Assembly (NCBI RefSeq): GCF_001645105.1
Contig: NZ_LKEG01000021.1
Coordinates: 187-44,010 of the forward strand
DNA length: 43,824 nt
Origin: Pseudomonas marginalis
Lineage (GTDB): Bacteria > Pseudomonadota > Gammaproteobacteria > Pseudomonadales > Pseudomonadaceae
Reading direction: 5' to 3'
Under the pieces are notes generated by a model. It saw only the letters and a program-made list of their open reading frames with translations, did not search any database and was not told where the DNA came from. This document shows, in pieces, positions 31,165 to 38,780 of this stretch. The position numbers were made by a program, and so were the translations under genes. Positions within the stretch are counted from its first letter, which is position 1; each line of letters opens with the position of its first letter.

Positions 31165-32934
31165 ATGACCATGACCGAACAGCTGAATGCACTGGGCTCT
31201 ATCTTGGCTCAAGGCAGTTTGCACAGCCTGTTCCAACCGATCATCTGCCTCTCCGAACGACGAATCCTTGGCTACGAAGCCCTCAGCCGCGGCCCCTCCA
31301 ACAGCCCCCTGCACTCCCCCGTCGCCCTCTTCTCGGTGGCCAGCCATGCGGGACGTCTCAGCGAACTGGAAATAGCTTGCCGCGAAAGCGCCTGCCGACG
31401 CTTCAGCGAACAGAAGCTGCCGGGCAAGCTGTTCCTGAACATTTCGCCGGAATCCTTGATGGAAACGGCGCACCAGCCGGGACGCACGCTGCAACTGCTG
31501 CGCGACTATGGCATTCCACCCAGCCAGGTCGTGATCGAGCTCACCGAGCAGACACCCACTGACGACTTCGACCTGCTGCAAACCGCCCTGCATCACTACC
31601 GCGACATGGGCTTTGCCATCGCCCTCGATGACCTGGGCGCCGGCTATTCCAGCCTGCGGCTGTGGTCGGAGTTACGCCCGGATTACGTGAAGATCGACCG
31701 GCACTTCATCGACGGCATTCATCAGGATGCGCTCAAGCGCGAGTTTGTCGGCTCCATCCTGCAGATCGCCAAGGCTTCGCGTGCCCAGGTGATCGCCGAA
31801 GGCATCGAGTTGCCGGAGGAGTTGGCGGTGCTGACGGAGATGGGCGTGGACCTGGTCCAGGGCTACCTGCTCTGCCGCCCGCAGGAACACCCACCACAAG
31901 AAGCACGCAAGATGCTGCCCAAGCCCGACACAGCCAACATTACCCTCACGGAAGAAGGCAGCGACCTCAGCGCCTTGCTCAGCGAACACCCGGCGGTGGA
32001 CCAGGACACCGCCACCGCCCAAGTGCTCGAAGCGTTTCGTCGACAGGCCAACCTCAACTCCCTGGCCGTGCTGGACGGACGCGGGCAGCCGATCGGTATC
32101 GTCCATCGGCACTTATTGTCGGATGCGCTGCTCAAGCCGTTCGCCACCGACCTGTTTGCGCGCAAGCCCATCAGCCGCCTGATGAGCACCGACTTCCTGG
32201 CGGTGGAGTTGAGCCAGTCGCTGCAACAAGTCAGCCGCCTGCTCACCAGCCGCGCGCGGCAACGTATCGAAGAAGATTTCATCATCACGCTCAATGGCGA
32301 CTACCTGGGCCTGGGCCGGGTGATCGACGTGCTCAAGCTGATCACCGAGCTGAAGATCCAGCAGGCGCGCTACGCTAACCCGCTGACCCTGCTGCCGGGC
32401 AACGTGCCGATCCAGCAGTGCCTCACACGCCTGCTGCAACAACAACGGGAGTCGGTGATCTGCTACGTGGATATCGACAGTTTCAAGCCGTTCAATGACA
32501 TCTACGGCTACGGGCGTGGGGATGAGGTGTTGCTGTGCCTGGCGCAGTGCCTGAATGACCGCGTCGATCCCACCCGTGACTTTGTCGGGCATATCGGTGG
32601 CGATGACTTTTTGTTGGTGCTGGGTCCGCAGGATTGGCGCAAGCGGCTCAATCAATTGCTGGATGACTTTCACACCCAATGCCGGCGCTTCTACCGCGCC
32701 GAACACCTCGACGCCGGCTGTTTCGTGGCGTTGAACCGCCAGGGTGTGCGCCAGGAGTTTGCGCTGCTGTCGCTGTCCATCGGCGTGGTGCATTTATATC
32801 CACAGGCCTGTGGACAACTCGATGCCAGCCAGTTGGCGGAACTGGCCTCGCAAGCCAAGCACCATGCCAAGGACGTGGCCGGTTACAGTATCCATGTGAT
32901 CGACAGCATGGACGCCCTGCCCCAGGCGCTTTAG
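31165..32934 (+). CDS. EAL-CBS-GGDEF cyclic-di-GMP signalling protein
   Basis: A 589-residue cytoplasmic protein. The EAL domain comes first (about residues 8-245) with its catalytic motifs intact: YEALSRG, NISPESL, ELTEQ, ALDDLGAGYSS, VKIDRHFI and VIAEGIE, so phosphodiesterase activity is likely. Two CBS-like segments follow (about 270-395). The C-terminal GGDEF domain (about 410-565) has the motif GHIGGDDFLLVLG, in which the usual second acidic Glu is Asp; it may be an inactive or GTP-binding regulatory domain. There are no membrane segments. The order EAL-CBS-GGDEF beside prc resembles a conserved Pseudomonas gene. The ATG at 31165 is chosen because earlier starts lie in the terminator hairpin; 31171 is also possible. 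The 3' end overlaps the convergent gene by 4 bp. Confidence 0.85.
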   Translation: MTMTEQLNALGSILAQGSLHSLFQPIICLSERRILGYEALSRGPSNSPLHSPVALFSVASHAGRLSELEIACRESACRRFSEQKLPGKLFLNISPESLMETAHQPGRTLQLLRDYGIPPSQVVIELTEQTPTDDFDLLQTALHHYRDMGFAIALDDLGAGYSSLRLWSELRPDYVKIDRHFIDGIHQDALKREFVGSILQIAKASRAQVIAEGIELPEELAVLTEMGVDLVQGYLLCRPQEHPPQEARKMLPKPDTANITLTEEGSDLSALLSEHPAVDQDTATAQVLEAFRRQANLNSLAVLDGRGQPIGIVHRHLLSDALLKPFATDLFARKPISRLMSTDFLAVELSQSLQQVSRLLTSRARQRIEEDFIITLNGDYLGLGRVIDVLKLITELKIQQARYANPLTLLPGNVPIQQCLTRLLQQQRESVICYVDIDSFKPFNDIYGYGRGDEVLLCLAQCLNDRVDPTRDFVGHIGGDDFLLVLGPQDWRKRLNQLLDDFHTQCRRFYRAEHLDAGCFVALNRQGVRQEFALLSLSIGVVHLYPQACGQLDASQLAELASQAKHHAKDVAGYSIHVIDSMDALPQAL

Positions 32935-33302
32935 GCCTCGGCGGATTCCGGGTATTCGTATTCGAATACCCGCACCACTTCCGATGCATGCCAGGAGGCA
33001 GCGGCCACGCCATCGGAGGGTCCGCTGAAACGGCCAAGCCGCTCCACACATTCAAAAAAACCGGTACGCGGCAAGCGGCTGGCGCCCTGGCTGATCACCA
33101 GCGAGCTGCGCAACGGTTGCTCGGCCTTGGCATCCAGCGCCGCCAGGTGTTCCAGGGCCGCGGCCAGGGTTTGCATGGCCGGCGTAGGAAATTGCAGGCG
33201 TTCCAGCAAGGCGCGGTACGTCAGCAGATGGCGCTGGCGACGCGCCTGGTCCAGTTCGTTGAGTAACCCATCCCAATGTTGACGGCTGATACGTAGGCTC
33301 AA
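32931..33302 (-). CDS. Conserved small protein coupled to an Xre regulator, unknown function
   Basis: A 123-residue protein, largely alpha-helical in its first two thirds (HWDGLLNELDQARRQRHLLTYRALLERL, MQTLAAALEHLAALDAKAE), then a beta-like part LRSSLVISQGASRLPRTGFFECVERLGRF. It is acidic at the C-terminus. No domain is recognised. It begins inside the stop codon of the Xre-type gene (ATGA overlap), so the two are translated together. The pair could act as regulator and partner, and I considered a toxin-antitoxin unit, but no toxin fold is visible. Confidence 0.7.
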   Translation of the reverse strand: MSLRISRQHWDGLLNELDQARRQRHLLTYRALLERLQFPTPAMQTLAAALEHLAALDAKAEQPLRSSLVISQGASRLPRTGFFECVERLGRFSGPSDGVAAASWHASEVVRVFEYEYPESAEA

Positions 33303-33640
33303 GATTCATCCCTCCAACCTGCAACGCCCAATTCCCAGGCCAGGCTGCGGCGGATCGCGGCATCCGGCTGGCGTTCACCACTTTCAATCAATCCAAGATA
33401 TGACGGGCTGATGCCCACGGTGCGGGCCAGGGTCTCGATAGCCAGGCCCTTGGCTTCGCGCAGGCCGCGCAGGTCTGCGAGCGGGCGCAGATCCTGTCCG
33501 GGGGCGGCTTGGGCAGTCGATATAGAAGGAGGTAGCGTAGGTTGTTGCTGACCGGCAGCTTTTAGCAGCGCCTGGTACTGATCCCATGGCAACACCGCGT
33601 ATTCGGGTTCGCCATTCCGTGAAATTATCTGAATATCCAT
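33299..33640 (-). CDS. Xre-family DNA-binding protein with N-terminal Phd-like segment
   Basis: A 113-residue protein. The N-terminal part MDIQIISRNGEPEYAVLPWDQYQALLKAA resembles the start of Phd/YefM-type proteins, where a short strand-helix precedes the body. A linker rich in Pro, Gln and Ala (about residues 33-52) leads to a Cro/C1-type helix-turn-helix: LRGLREAKGLAIETLARTVGISPSYLGLIESGERQPDAAI (about 61-100). It is probably a local regulator or antitoxin-like protein. The start at 33640 is chosen for a normal N-terminus. It is the first gene of a coupled pair. Confidence 0.78.
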   Translation of the reverse strand: MDIQIISRNGEPEYAVLPWDQYQALLKAAGQQQPTLPPSISTAQAAPGQDLRPLADLRGLREAKGLAIETLARTVGISPSYLGLIESGERQPDAAIRRSLAWELGVAGWRDES

Positions 33641-33737
33641 GACTGCCCCGTAGGATAACAACACTTACTAAGTAAGCTCTTTCCTTAGGAGTGTAATCCC
33701 AACAGCCACAAAGGTCGCAGGGGGATAGCCCGTGTCA

Positions 33738-34193
33738 TCAGTTTTTTTGCGGGTTTTCCTTGGACAGCAGCGCAGGCGTCGCAGGCAGGCGCTCAACCAC
33801 GGCGAGCTTTTCCGGACGCTGGGCGTCACGCCAGGCGCGAAAGGCGCTCAGTTCGCCTTCCAGGGTCTTCATGACCCACGCCAACACAGCGATGTCGTCG
33901 AGCATGCCGAACATGGGGATAAAGTCCGGGATCGCATCGATCGGGCTCAGGAAATACATCAACCCCGCCACTACCGAGATCAGCGCTTTGGGACTGATCG
34001 CCCGGTATTCGCCGCGCCAGTAGGCCAGGCACAACGCCTGAAGCAACTTGAGGTCATCCTTGAGCTTGCCCAGGCGATTGCCCTGGCTCGAGCCTTTGGC
34101 GGCGACCGCGAACAACAGCGTCGGCAGACGGCCGCGCCCCAGAAGACGTGCGGCCATGGGCAGGAAACGGGTGAAATTGAAGGGTGGTTTCAT
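33738..34193 (-). CDS. DUF1232 (YkvA-type) membrane protein
   Basis: A 151-residue protein whose centre carries the DUF1232 signature YFLSPIDAIPDFIPMFGMLDDIAVLAWVMKTL (around residues 80-111), a short hydrophobic hairpin. The N-terminal region LPTLLFAVAAKGS and helical LKDDLKLLQALCLAYWRGEYRAI precede it. Function of the family is unknown. The gene is alone on its transcript; the 386-bp region upstream contains a palindrome of two DnaA boxes 28 bp from its start codon. Confidence 0.82.
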   Translation of the reverse strand: MKPPFNFTRFLPMAARLLGRGRLPTLLFAVAAKGSSQGNRLGKLKDDLKLLQALCLAYWRGEYRAISPKALISVVAGLMYFLSPIDAIPDFIPMFGMLDDIAVLAWVMKTLEGELSAFRAWRDAQRPEKLAVVERLPATPALLSKENPQKN

Positions 34194-34220
34194 TTGTCAC
34201 TCCAGTTCCAGGCGACATGA

Positions 34221-34251
34221 AAGGTTATCCACACAAATTGTGGATAACCTT
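34221..34251. promoter_or_regulatory. Palindrome of two consensus DnaA boxes
   Basis: TTATCCACA (34225-34233) and TGTGGATAA (34239-34247) are perfect consensus DnaA boxes in inverted orientation, 5 bp apart, inside a 13-bp-arm palindrome. It lies 28 bp upstream of the DUF1232 start. No AT-rich unwinding element, further boxes or replication genes are close, so it is not an origin. Confidence 0.65.
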
Positions 34252-34441
34252 GTGAACAGAGCCCATTTTCCGGGCTGAAAGCCACGGATTACATGGCTTT
34301 CAGTCAGATCGGGCGTTTTTTGCGCACTGAAGAAAAACCCAAGATTTCATTGACTTGGCGTTGATGTGCGGATAGCCGTGCTCAGGTTTTATATCAGACT
34401 GTTGCCCGCTACAGACGTTCGTTCGGATCTGCAGAGGCTTC

Positions 34442-34532
34442 AATGTGGGAGGGGGCTTGCTCCCGATAGCAAGAGATCAGCCACTGCATAAGGTGACTGT
34501 CCACCGCCATCGGGGGCAAGCCCCCTCCCACA
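34442..34532. repeat. REPIN (inverted REP pair)
   Basis: AATGTGGGAGGGGGCTTGC at the left and GGGGGCAAGCCCCCTCCCAC at the right enclose about 55 bp. The right half shares ACCGCCATCGGGGGCAAGCC with the REPIN at 12739-12830, so the two belong to the same family. It lies just downstream of the fkpA terminator. Confidence 0.85.
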
Positions 34533-34539
34533 AACAACA

Positions 34540-34561
34540 ACGCCCCGTCGAGACGGGGCGT
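34540..34561 (-). terminator. Rho-independent terminator of fkpA
   Basis: ACGCCCCGTC pairs with GACGGGGCGT in a 10-bp stem with a 2-nt loop, 18 bp past the fkpA stop on the minus strand, followed on that strand by a T-rich stretch (TGTTGTTTGT). Confidence 0.8.
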
Positions 34562-34579
34562 TGTGTGTTCAGGCGCCGA

Positions 34580-35311
34580 TTACTTCTTGGCGGCTGGTGC
34601 TGCAGGAGCTTCAGCCTTGGCTGGGTCCTTGATGGCCAGCAGTTCCAGGTCGAATACCAGCACGGAGTTGGCTGGAATCGCTGGGCTCGGGCTCTGTGCG
34701 CCGTAGGCCAGGTCGGAAGGAATGTACAACTCGACCTTCTCGCCGACGTGCATCAGTTGCAGGCCTTCGACCCAACCCGGGATCACGCCGCTGACCGGCA
34801 GGTCAATCGGGCTACCGCGATCTACGGAGCTGTCAAAGGTAGTGCCGTTGGTGAGCTTACCGGTGTAGTGCACAGTCACCACGTCAGTCGGCTTAGGCTG
34901 AGGGCCATCGGCTTTCTTGGTGATCTTGTACTGCAGACCGGAAGCGGTGGTGACGACGCCGTCTTTCTTGGCGTTGTCTTCGAGGAATTTCTTGCCGGCG
35001 GCTGCCGACTCTTCGCTCATCTTGGTCATGCGTTCTTCAGCACGCTTTTGCAAAGCGGCAAACGCTTCAACCAGCTCGTCATCTTTGAGCTTCTGTTCTT
35101 TCTTGCCGACGGCATCTTCGATGCCTTGGGCTACTGCTTTGGAATCCAGGTCATCCATGCCTTCTTGGGCAAGGCTCTTGCCCATGTTCAGGCCGATGCC
35201 GTAGGAAGCTTTCTGCGCCGGGGTTTTCAGCTCTACGCTGGTCTGCGAATCACAACCCGCAAGTACCAGGCTAACCAGGGCCACCGCCGCCGCCAACCGA
35301 TGCTGTTTCAT
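34580..35311 (-). CDS. fkpA: FKBP-type peptidyl-prolyl isomerase lipoprotein (FkpA/Mip type)
   Basis: A 243-residue periplasmic folding factor. The lipoprotein signal MKQHRLAAAVALVSLVLAGC ends in lipobox LAGC (Cys20). The N-terminal dimerisation domain (about residues 30-125) carries KASYGIGLNMGKSLAQEGMDDLDS and the long helix AFAALQKRAEERMTKMSEESAAAGKKFLEDNAKKDG. The FKBP catalytic domain (about 126-225) has VTVHYTGKLTNGTTFDSSVDRGSPIDLPVSGVIPGWVEGLQLM and ends with LVFDLELLAI. A low-complexity Ala/Pro/Lys tail closes the protein. AGGAAATAGC precedes the start at 35311; upstream in-frame starts are not supported. Confidence 0.9.
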   Translation of the reverse strand: MKQHRLAAAVALVSLVLAGCDSQTSVELKTPAQKASYGIGLNMGKSLAQEGMDDLDSKAVAQGIEDAVGKKEQKLKDDELVEAFAALQKRAEERMTKMSEESAAAGKKFLEDNAKKDGVVTTASGLQYKITKKADGPQPKPTDVVTVHYTGKLTNGTTFDSSVDRGSPIDLPVSGVIPGWVEGLQLMHVGEKVELYIPSDLAYGAQSPSPAIPANSVLVFDLELLAIKDPAKAEAPAAPAAKK

Positions 35312-35569
35312 GCTATTTCCTTGTTCATGCGCCAAAAGGGCAATCGAATAAAGTCGCGAGCTTATCAGGCGGCCACGACCAATGGCTACCGGCATCTGAG
35401 CAGGAAACTTCTGATAAGTTCACGTGTTTAAAAGCATTTTCATTCATGATGGGGTCCCGCGAAGGATCGTGGGACCGCCGACTACCAGGCTCATGGCCAC
35501 TTGCCGCACTTGTGGCGTAGTGGCATAACAACGCGACCCGTCGACAAGACCGAGACAAGGATAGCCATC

Positions 35570-37378
35570 TTGCGCATTTTTTCCCGTGTTTTACTCCTGA
35601 TACTCGCCGCACTCGGCCTGATTCTGGCCGTGGTGCTCTATTACACCCTCAACCCCAAGCTACCGGACTACGTGCCTGTGGAGCAGGTGCACTACCAGGA
35701 CCAATGGAGTGCCGCCGACCGCCAGACCTATTACTTCACGCCCCAGGGCACTCAAGTAAAAGGCCTGCACTACGACTGGTTCACCGCCCTGGAACTGCCG
35801 TTTTCCGAACAACGCTTCGCCACGCCGGAGTATCTGGCGCGCTTCGGTTTCCTGGTCGACCCCAAGCAGGTGCCCACCGCGCAAAACCCCGGCAACCTGC
35901 CTGTGGGGTTCGCCCGGCATAAAAACGCCGACAGCAACGTCGACTACTTGGATATCACCTGCGCCGCCTGCCATACCGGCGAATTGCATTTCAAAGGCCA
36001 GGCCCTGCGCATTGACGGCGGCTCGGCCCAGCATGTGCTGCCCTCCAGCGTCCCCACCCTGCGCGGCGGCAGTTTCGGCCAGGCCCTGGTCGCCAGCCTC
36101 GCCGCCACCTATTACAACCCGTGGAAGTTCGAACGCTTCGCACGCCAGGTGCTGGGCGACCGCTACGACGCAGAGCACAAGCAACTGCGCCAGGACTTCA
36201 AGCAGTCACTGAACAAGTTCCTCAAGGTGGCCTGGAACGACACCCACCGCGGCCTCTACCCCACCGAAGAAGGCCCCGGCCGCACGGACGCCTTTGGCCG
36301 TATCGCCAACGCCAGCTTTGGCGATGCCATTTCCCCGGACAATTATCGCGTCGCCAATGCGCCGGTGGACTACCCGCAATTGTGGGATATCTGGACCTTC
36401 GACTGGGTGCAATGGAACGGTTCGGCGCAGCAGCCCATGGCGCGCAATATCGGTGAAGCCCTGGGCGTGGGCGCGACCCTGACCTTTTTCGACGCTGCCG
36501 GCCAGCCGCTCCAGGGCGATGCACGCTACCCGTCGAGCGTACGCGTGCGCGACCTCAACCTGATTGAAGAAACCTTGCAGCGCCTCAAGCCGCCGACCTG
36601 GCCCGAGGACTTGTTCGGCGCTATCGATAAGCCGCTCGCCGCCCAAGGCCGTGCACTCTTCGCCGAAAACTGCGCCGGCTGCCACGTCCCCAGCGTCACC
36701 CAGGAAAACGGCCGCCCGGTGCAACAGCTGAAAATGCTGCCGGTGGACTACATCGGCACCGACCCCGGCACCGCCAGCAACATCGCCGACCAGCGCTATG
36801 ACCTCAGCGCCCTGCAATGGGACCCGGCGGAACTGGCCACACTCAACGTCGAACTGCACCCCACGCCGACCGAGCCGCTGGACCTGAAAAAGATGTCCGT
36901 GGCCAAGGGCCTCGCCTACGTCACGGCCTTCGTCGAAGCGCATGCCTACCGCGCCGCCGGCGTGACCCCGGCCGAGCGCCCGCGCCTGGACGGTTACGGC
37001 CTGCCCATCGGCGTGCGCGAGCTGCGCGCCTACAAAGCGCGGCCACTGGCCGGCGTGTGGGCGACACCGCCGTTCCTGCATAACGGCTCGGTGCCGACGA
37101 TCTACCAGTTGCTCTCGCCTCAGGACGAGCGCAGCGCCACCTTCTATAAAGGCACTTTCAACTACGACCCGCGCCATCTCGGCTTCGAGACCGCGGCATT
37201 CAAGAACGCCTTTCTGTTCGATACCAAAATCACCGGCAACCACAACAGCGGCCACGAATTCCGTGCAGGCGCTCGTGGCAATGGCGTCATCGGCCGTGGC
37301 CTGCTACCGCAGGAACGCTGGGCGCTGCTGGAATACCTCAAAGTGCTGGGCGGCCCGTTGGAGCAACAACTGCCATGA
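35570..37378 (+). CDS. Di-heme cytochrome c, RoxA / fatty-acid 10S-dioxygenase-like
   Basis: A 602-residue protein with one N-terminal membrane anchor (FSRVLLLILAALGLILAVVLYY) and a large periplasmic part. Two haem c motifs are present: CAACH near residue 133 (CAACHTGEL) and CAGCH near residue 368 (CAGCHVPS). The segment LAGVWATPPFLHNGSVPTIYQLLSP near residue 495 is characteristic of di-heme peroxidase-like proteins of the rubber oxygenase RoxA and Pseudomonas 10S-dioxygenase group, which match in size. Peroxidase or dioxygenase activity on a hydrophobic substrate is therefore possible. A TTG start at 35570 is preferred: AAGGA stands 8 bases upstream and a membrane anchor follows at once. The stop overlaps the catalase-like gene (ATGA). 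Confidence 0.75.
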   Translation: MRIFSRVLLLILAALGLILAVVLYYTLNPKLPDYVPVEQVHYQDQWSAADRQTYYFTPQGTQVKGLHYDWFTALELPFSEQRFATPEYLARFGFLVDPKQVPTAQNPGNLPVGFARHKNADSNVDYLDITCAACHTGELHFKGQALRIDGGSAQHVLPSSVPTLRGGSFGQALVASLAATYYNPWKFERFARQVLGDRYDAEHKQLRQDFKQSLNKFLKVAWNDTHRGLYPTEEGPGRTDAFGRIANASFGDAISPDNYRVANAPVDYPQLWDIWTFDWVQWNGSAQQPMARNIGEALGVGATLTFFDAAGQPLQGDARYPSSVRVRDLNLIEETLQRLKPPTWPEDLFGAIDKPLAAQGRALFAENCAGCHVPSVTQENGRPVQQLKMLPVDYIGTDPGTASNIADQRYDLSALQWDPAELATLNVELHPTPTEPLDLKKMSVAKGLAYVTAFVEAHAYRAAGVTPAERPRLDGYGLPIGVRELRAYKARPLAGVWATPPFLHNGSVPTIYQLLSPQDERSATFYKGTFNYDPRHLGFETAAFKNAFLFDTKITGNHNSGHEFRAGARGNGVIGRGLLPQERWALLEYLKVLGGPLEQQLP

Positions 37379-38541
37379 TGATTCGATCCCGATACGACCA
37401 ACCTTCCCTGCTCGCCCGTCTCTGGCTGCGCATCGGCAGGTTTCTCGGCAAGACCTTACTGTGGCTGGTTGGCCTCGGCCTGCTCGGTTGGCTGGGCGCC
37501 AGCGCCTGGTACGCCTGGCAGCACAGCGGCCCGGTGTCGCCGAACGAGCAGATCCCGCCCGGCGAAGCGGCGATGACCCAAGGCATCATCCAAACGGCCG
37601 TGCGCATCGTCGACCAGCATCGCGAAGGCACGCGCTACCTGCGTGATGCCCACGCCAAGGCCCATGGCTGCGTGAAGGCCGAAGTCAGCGTGCCGGCCGA
37701 TCTGGACCCGACGCTGCGCCAGGGCGTGTTTGCCGAGCCGGGCAAGACCTGGCAGGCGCTGATGCGCCTGTCCAACGGCAACGCCTACCCGCAGTTCGAC
37801 AGCATCCGTGATGCGCGCGGCATGGCGCTCAAGCTGCTGGACGTGCCGGGCAAGCAACTGCTGGCCGACCAGCAGACACGCACGGAACAGGACTTCGTGA
37901 TGTTCAGCCACCCGAACTTCTTTGTCAGCGATGTGGCGGAATACGCGCAGAACATCGGTGCGCAGGCGGACGGCAAAAAAGTCCTGGCGTTTTTCCCCAA
38001 GGCTGACCCGCGCAGTTGGCAGGTGCGTCATTTGTTTATCGCCCTGGCCACGCTGGCGCCAGCGCCGGCCAGCCCGACGCAGACCACCTACTTTTCAGTC
38101 TCGCCCTACAAGTTCGGCAGCGCCAACGCCAAGTTCCGCGTCGCACCCGACCCGCAGAGCTGCCCGGAATATCAACTGCCCAAACAGAACCAGGACCTGC
38201 CGAATTTCCTGCGTAGCGCGTTGAGCCAGCAGTTGTCCACCGATCGCAAGCCTGCGTGTTTCGTGTTGCAGATCCAGCGGCAGAACCCGCAGAAATTCAT
38301 GCCGATCGAAGACACCAGCATCGAATGGAAGGAGAGCGATGCGCCGTATGAAACCGTGGCTAAGGTGCGTATCCCGGCGCAGGATTTCGACACGCCCGAG
38401 CAGAACCTGGCGTGCGACAACCAGTCGTTCAACCCTTGGTTCGGCATTGCGGACCACCGCCCCATCGGCGGCATCAACCGCTTGCGCAAAGCCGTGTATG
38501 AAGCGGTCAGCGATTACCGCCACAGCCGTAACGCCCCGTAA
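37375..38541 (+). CDS. Catalase-related haemoprotein
   Basis: A 388-residue member of the catalase superfamily, shorter than true catalases (about 480 residues or more). The distal histidine lies in RDAHAKAHGCVKAEV near residue 96. The segment MRLSNGNAYPQFDSIRDARGMALKLLD (around 129-155) matches the catalase RFST...RDPRGFAVKF region. The proximal R-x3-Y haem ligand pattern is seen in NRLRKAVYEAV near residue 375. A membrane helix (TLLWLVGLGLLGWLGASAWYAW, about 24-45) suggests a periplasmic location. Short catalase-related proteins act as peroxidases or convert fatty-acid hydroperoxides. Coupled translation with the preceding di-heme cytochrome suggests one pathway. Confidence 0.75.
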   Translation: MMIRSRYDQPSLLARLWLRIGRFLGKTLLWLVGLGLLGWLGASAWYAWQHSGPVSPNEQIPPGEAAMTQGIIQTAVRIVDQHREGTRYLRDAHAKAHGCVKAEVSVPADLDPTLRQGVFAEPGKTWQALMRLSNGNAYPQFDSIRDARGMALKLLDVPGKQLLADQQTRTEQDFVMFSHPNFFVSDVAEYAQNIGAQADGKKVLAFFPKADPRSWQVRHLFIALATLAPAPASPTQTTYFSVSPYKFGSANAKFRVAPDPQSCPEYQLPKQNQDLPNFLRSALSQQLSTDRKPACFVLQIQRQNPQKFMPIEDTSIEWKESDAPYETVAKVRIPAQDFDTPEQNLACDNQSFNPWFGIADHRPIGGINRLRKAVYEAVSDYRHSRNAP

Positions 38542-38559
38542 AGAGTGCATAACAATGGG

Positions 38560-38585
38560 CCCGACGGCGTAAGGATTGCGTCGGG
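38560..38585 (+). terminator. Probable terminator after catalase-like gene
   Basis: CCCGACG (38560-38566) pairs with CGTCGGG (38579-38585) around a 12-nt loop, 19 bp after the catalase-like stop. The T run after it is poor. Confidence 0.4.
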
Positions 38586-38650
38586 TCTATTGAGCCGTTT
38601 TCACCCCGCCACTACCGTGAATACCTACCCATCACCCGTAGGAAATCACC

Positions 38651-38773
38651 GTGGAAAACTCAACCCTCGGCATGCTCGTACTCACCCTTATTGCGGTGTT
38701 CGGCACCGCGTCTTTTTGCTTTGAACACCTGGCAACACGCCAGACCAAGAAGAAAAAGACGGCTCAGCCTTGA
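38651..38773 (+). CDS. Possible 40-residue single-span membrane protein
   Basis: A GTG at 38651 with AGGAAA six bases upstream opens a 40-codon frame: a short polar start (MENST), a hydrophobic span LGMLVLTLIAVFGTASFCF (residues 6-24) and a basic tail (RQTKKKKTAQP). The pattern is that of small bitopic membrane proteins. It ends 7 bp before the convergent LysR gene's end. No homology is recognised; coding status is uncertain. Confidence 0.45.
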   Translation: MENSTLGMLVLTLIAVFGTASFCFEHLATRQTKKKKTAQP

Positions 38774-38780
38774 CCCTCAG

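Larger units (their letters stand above)
34194..34579. other. 386-bp intergenic region with DnaA-box palindrome, hairpin and REPIN
   Basis: No gene is seen. From left to right: a DnaA-box palindrome (34221-34251), a 10-bp-stem hairpin CTGAAAGCCA/TGGCTTTCAG (34275-34303), a T run at 34315-34320, a REPIN (34442-34532) and the fkpA terminator (34540-34561). The part at 34325-34440 shows no clear feature. Confidence 0.6.

Noticed and set aside
28884..31172. 762-residue open frame antisense to prc
   Set aside because: It lies fully opposite prc, shows no recognisable domain, and is explained by the high-GC third-position bias of the real gene.
32806..32826. TATCCACAGGCCTGTGGA palindrome as a DnaA-type or regulatory site
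   Set aside because: It lies inside the coding sequence of the EAL protein and departs from the DnaA consensus on one arm.
32931..33640. Firm toxin-antitoxin call for the Xre pair
   Set aside because: The partner has no recognisable toxin fold or catalytic residues, and the pair sits in what looks like a conserved chromosomal context.
34221..34251. Replication origin
   Set aside because: Only two DnaA boxes, no AT-rich unwinding element and no dnaA, dnaN, rpmH or plasmid rep gene nearby.
12739..34532. CRISPR array from the recurring palindromes
   Set aside because: Copies are kilobases apart, palindromic and without regular spacers; they are REP elements, and no cas genes are present.
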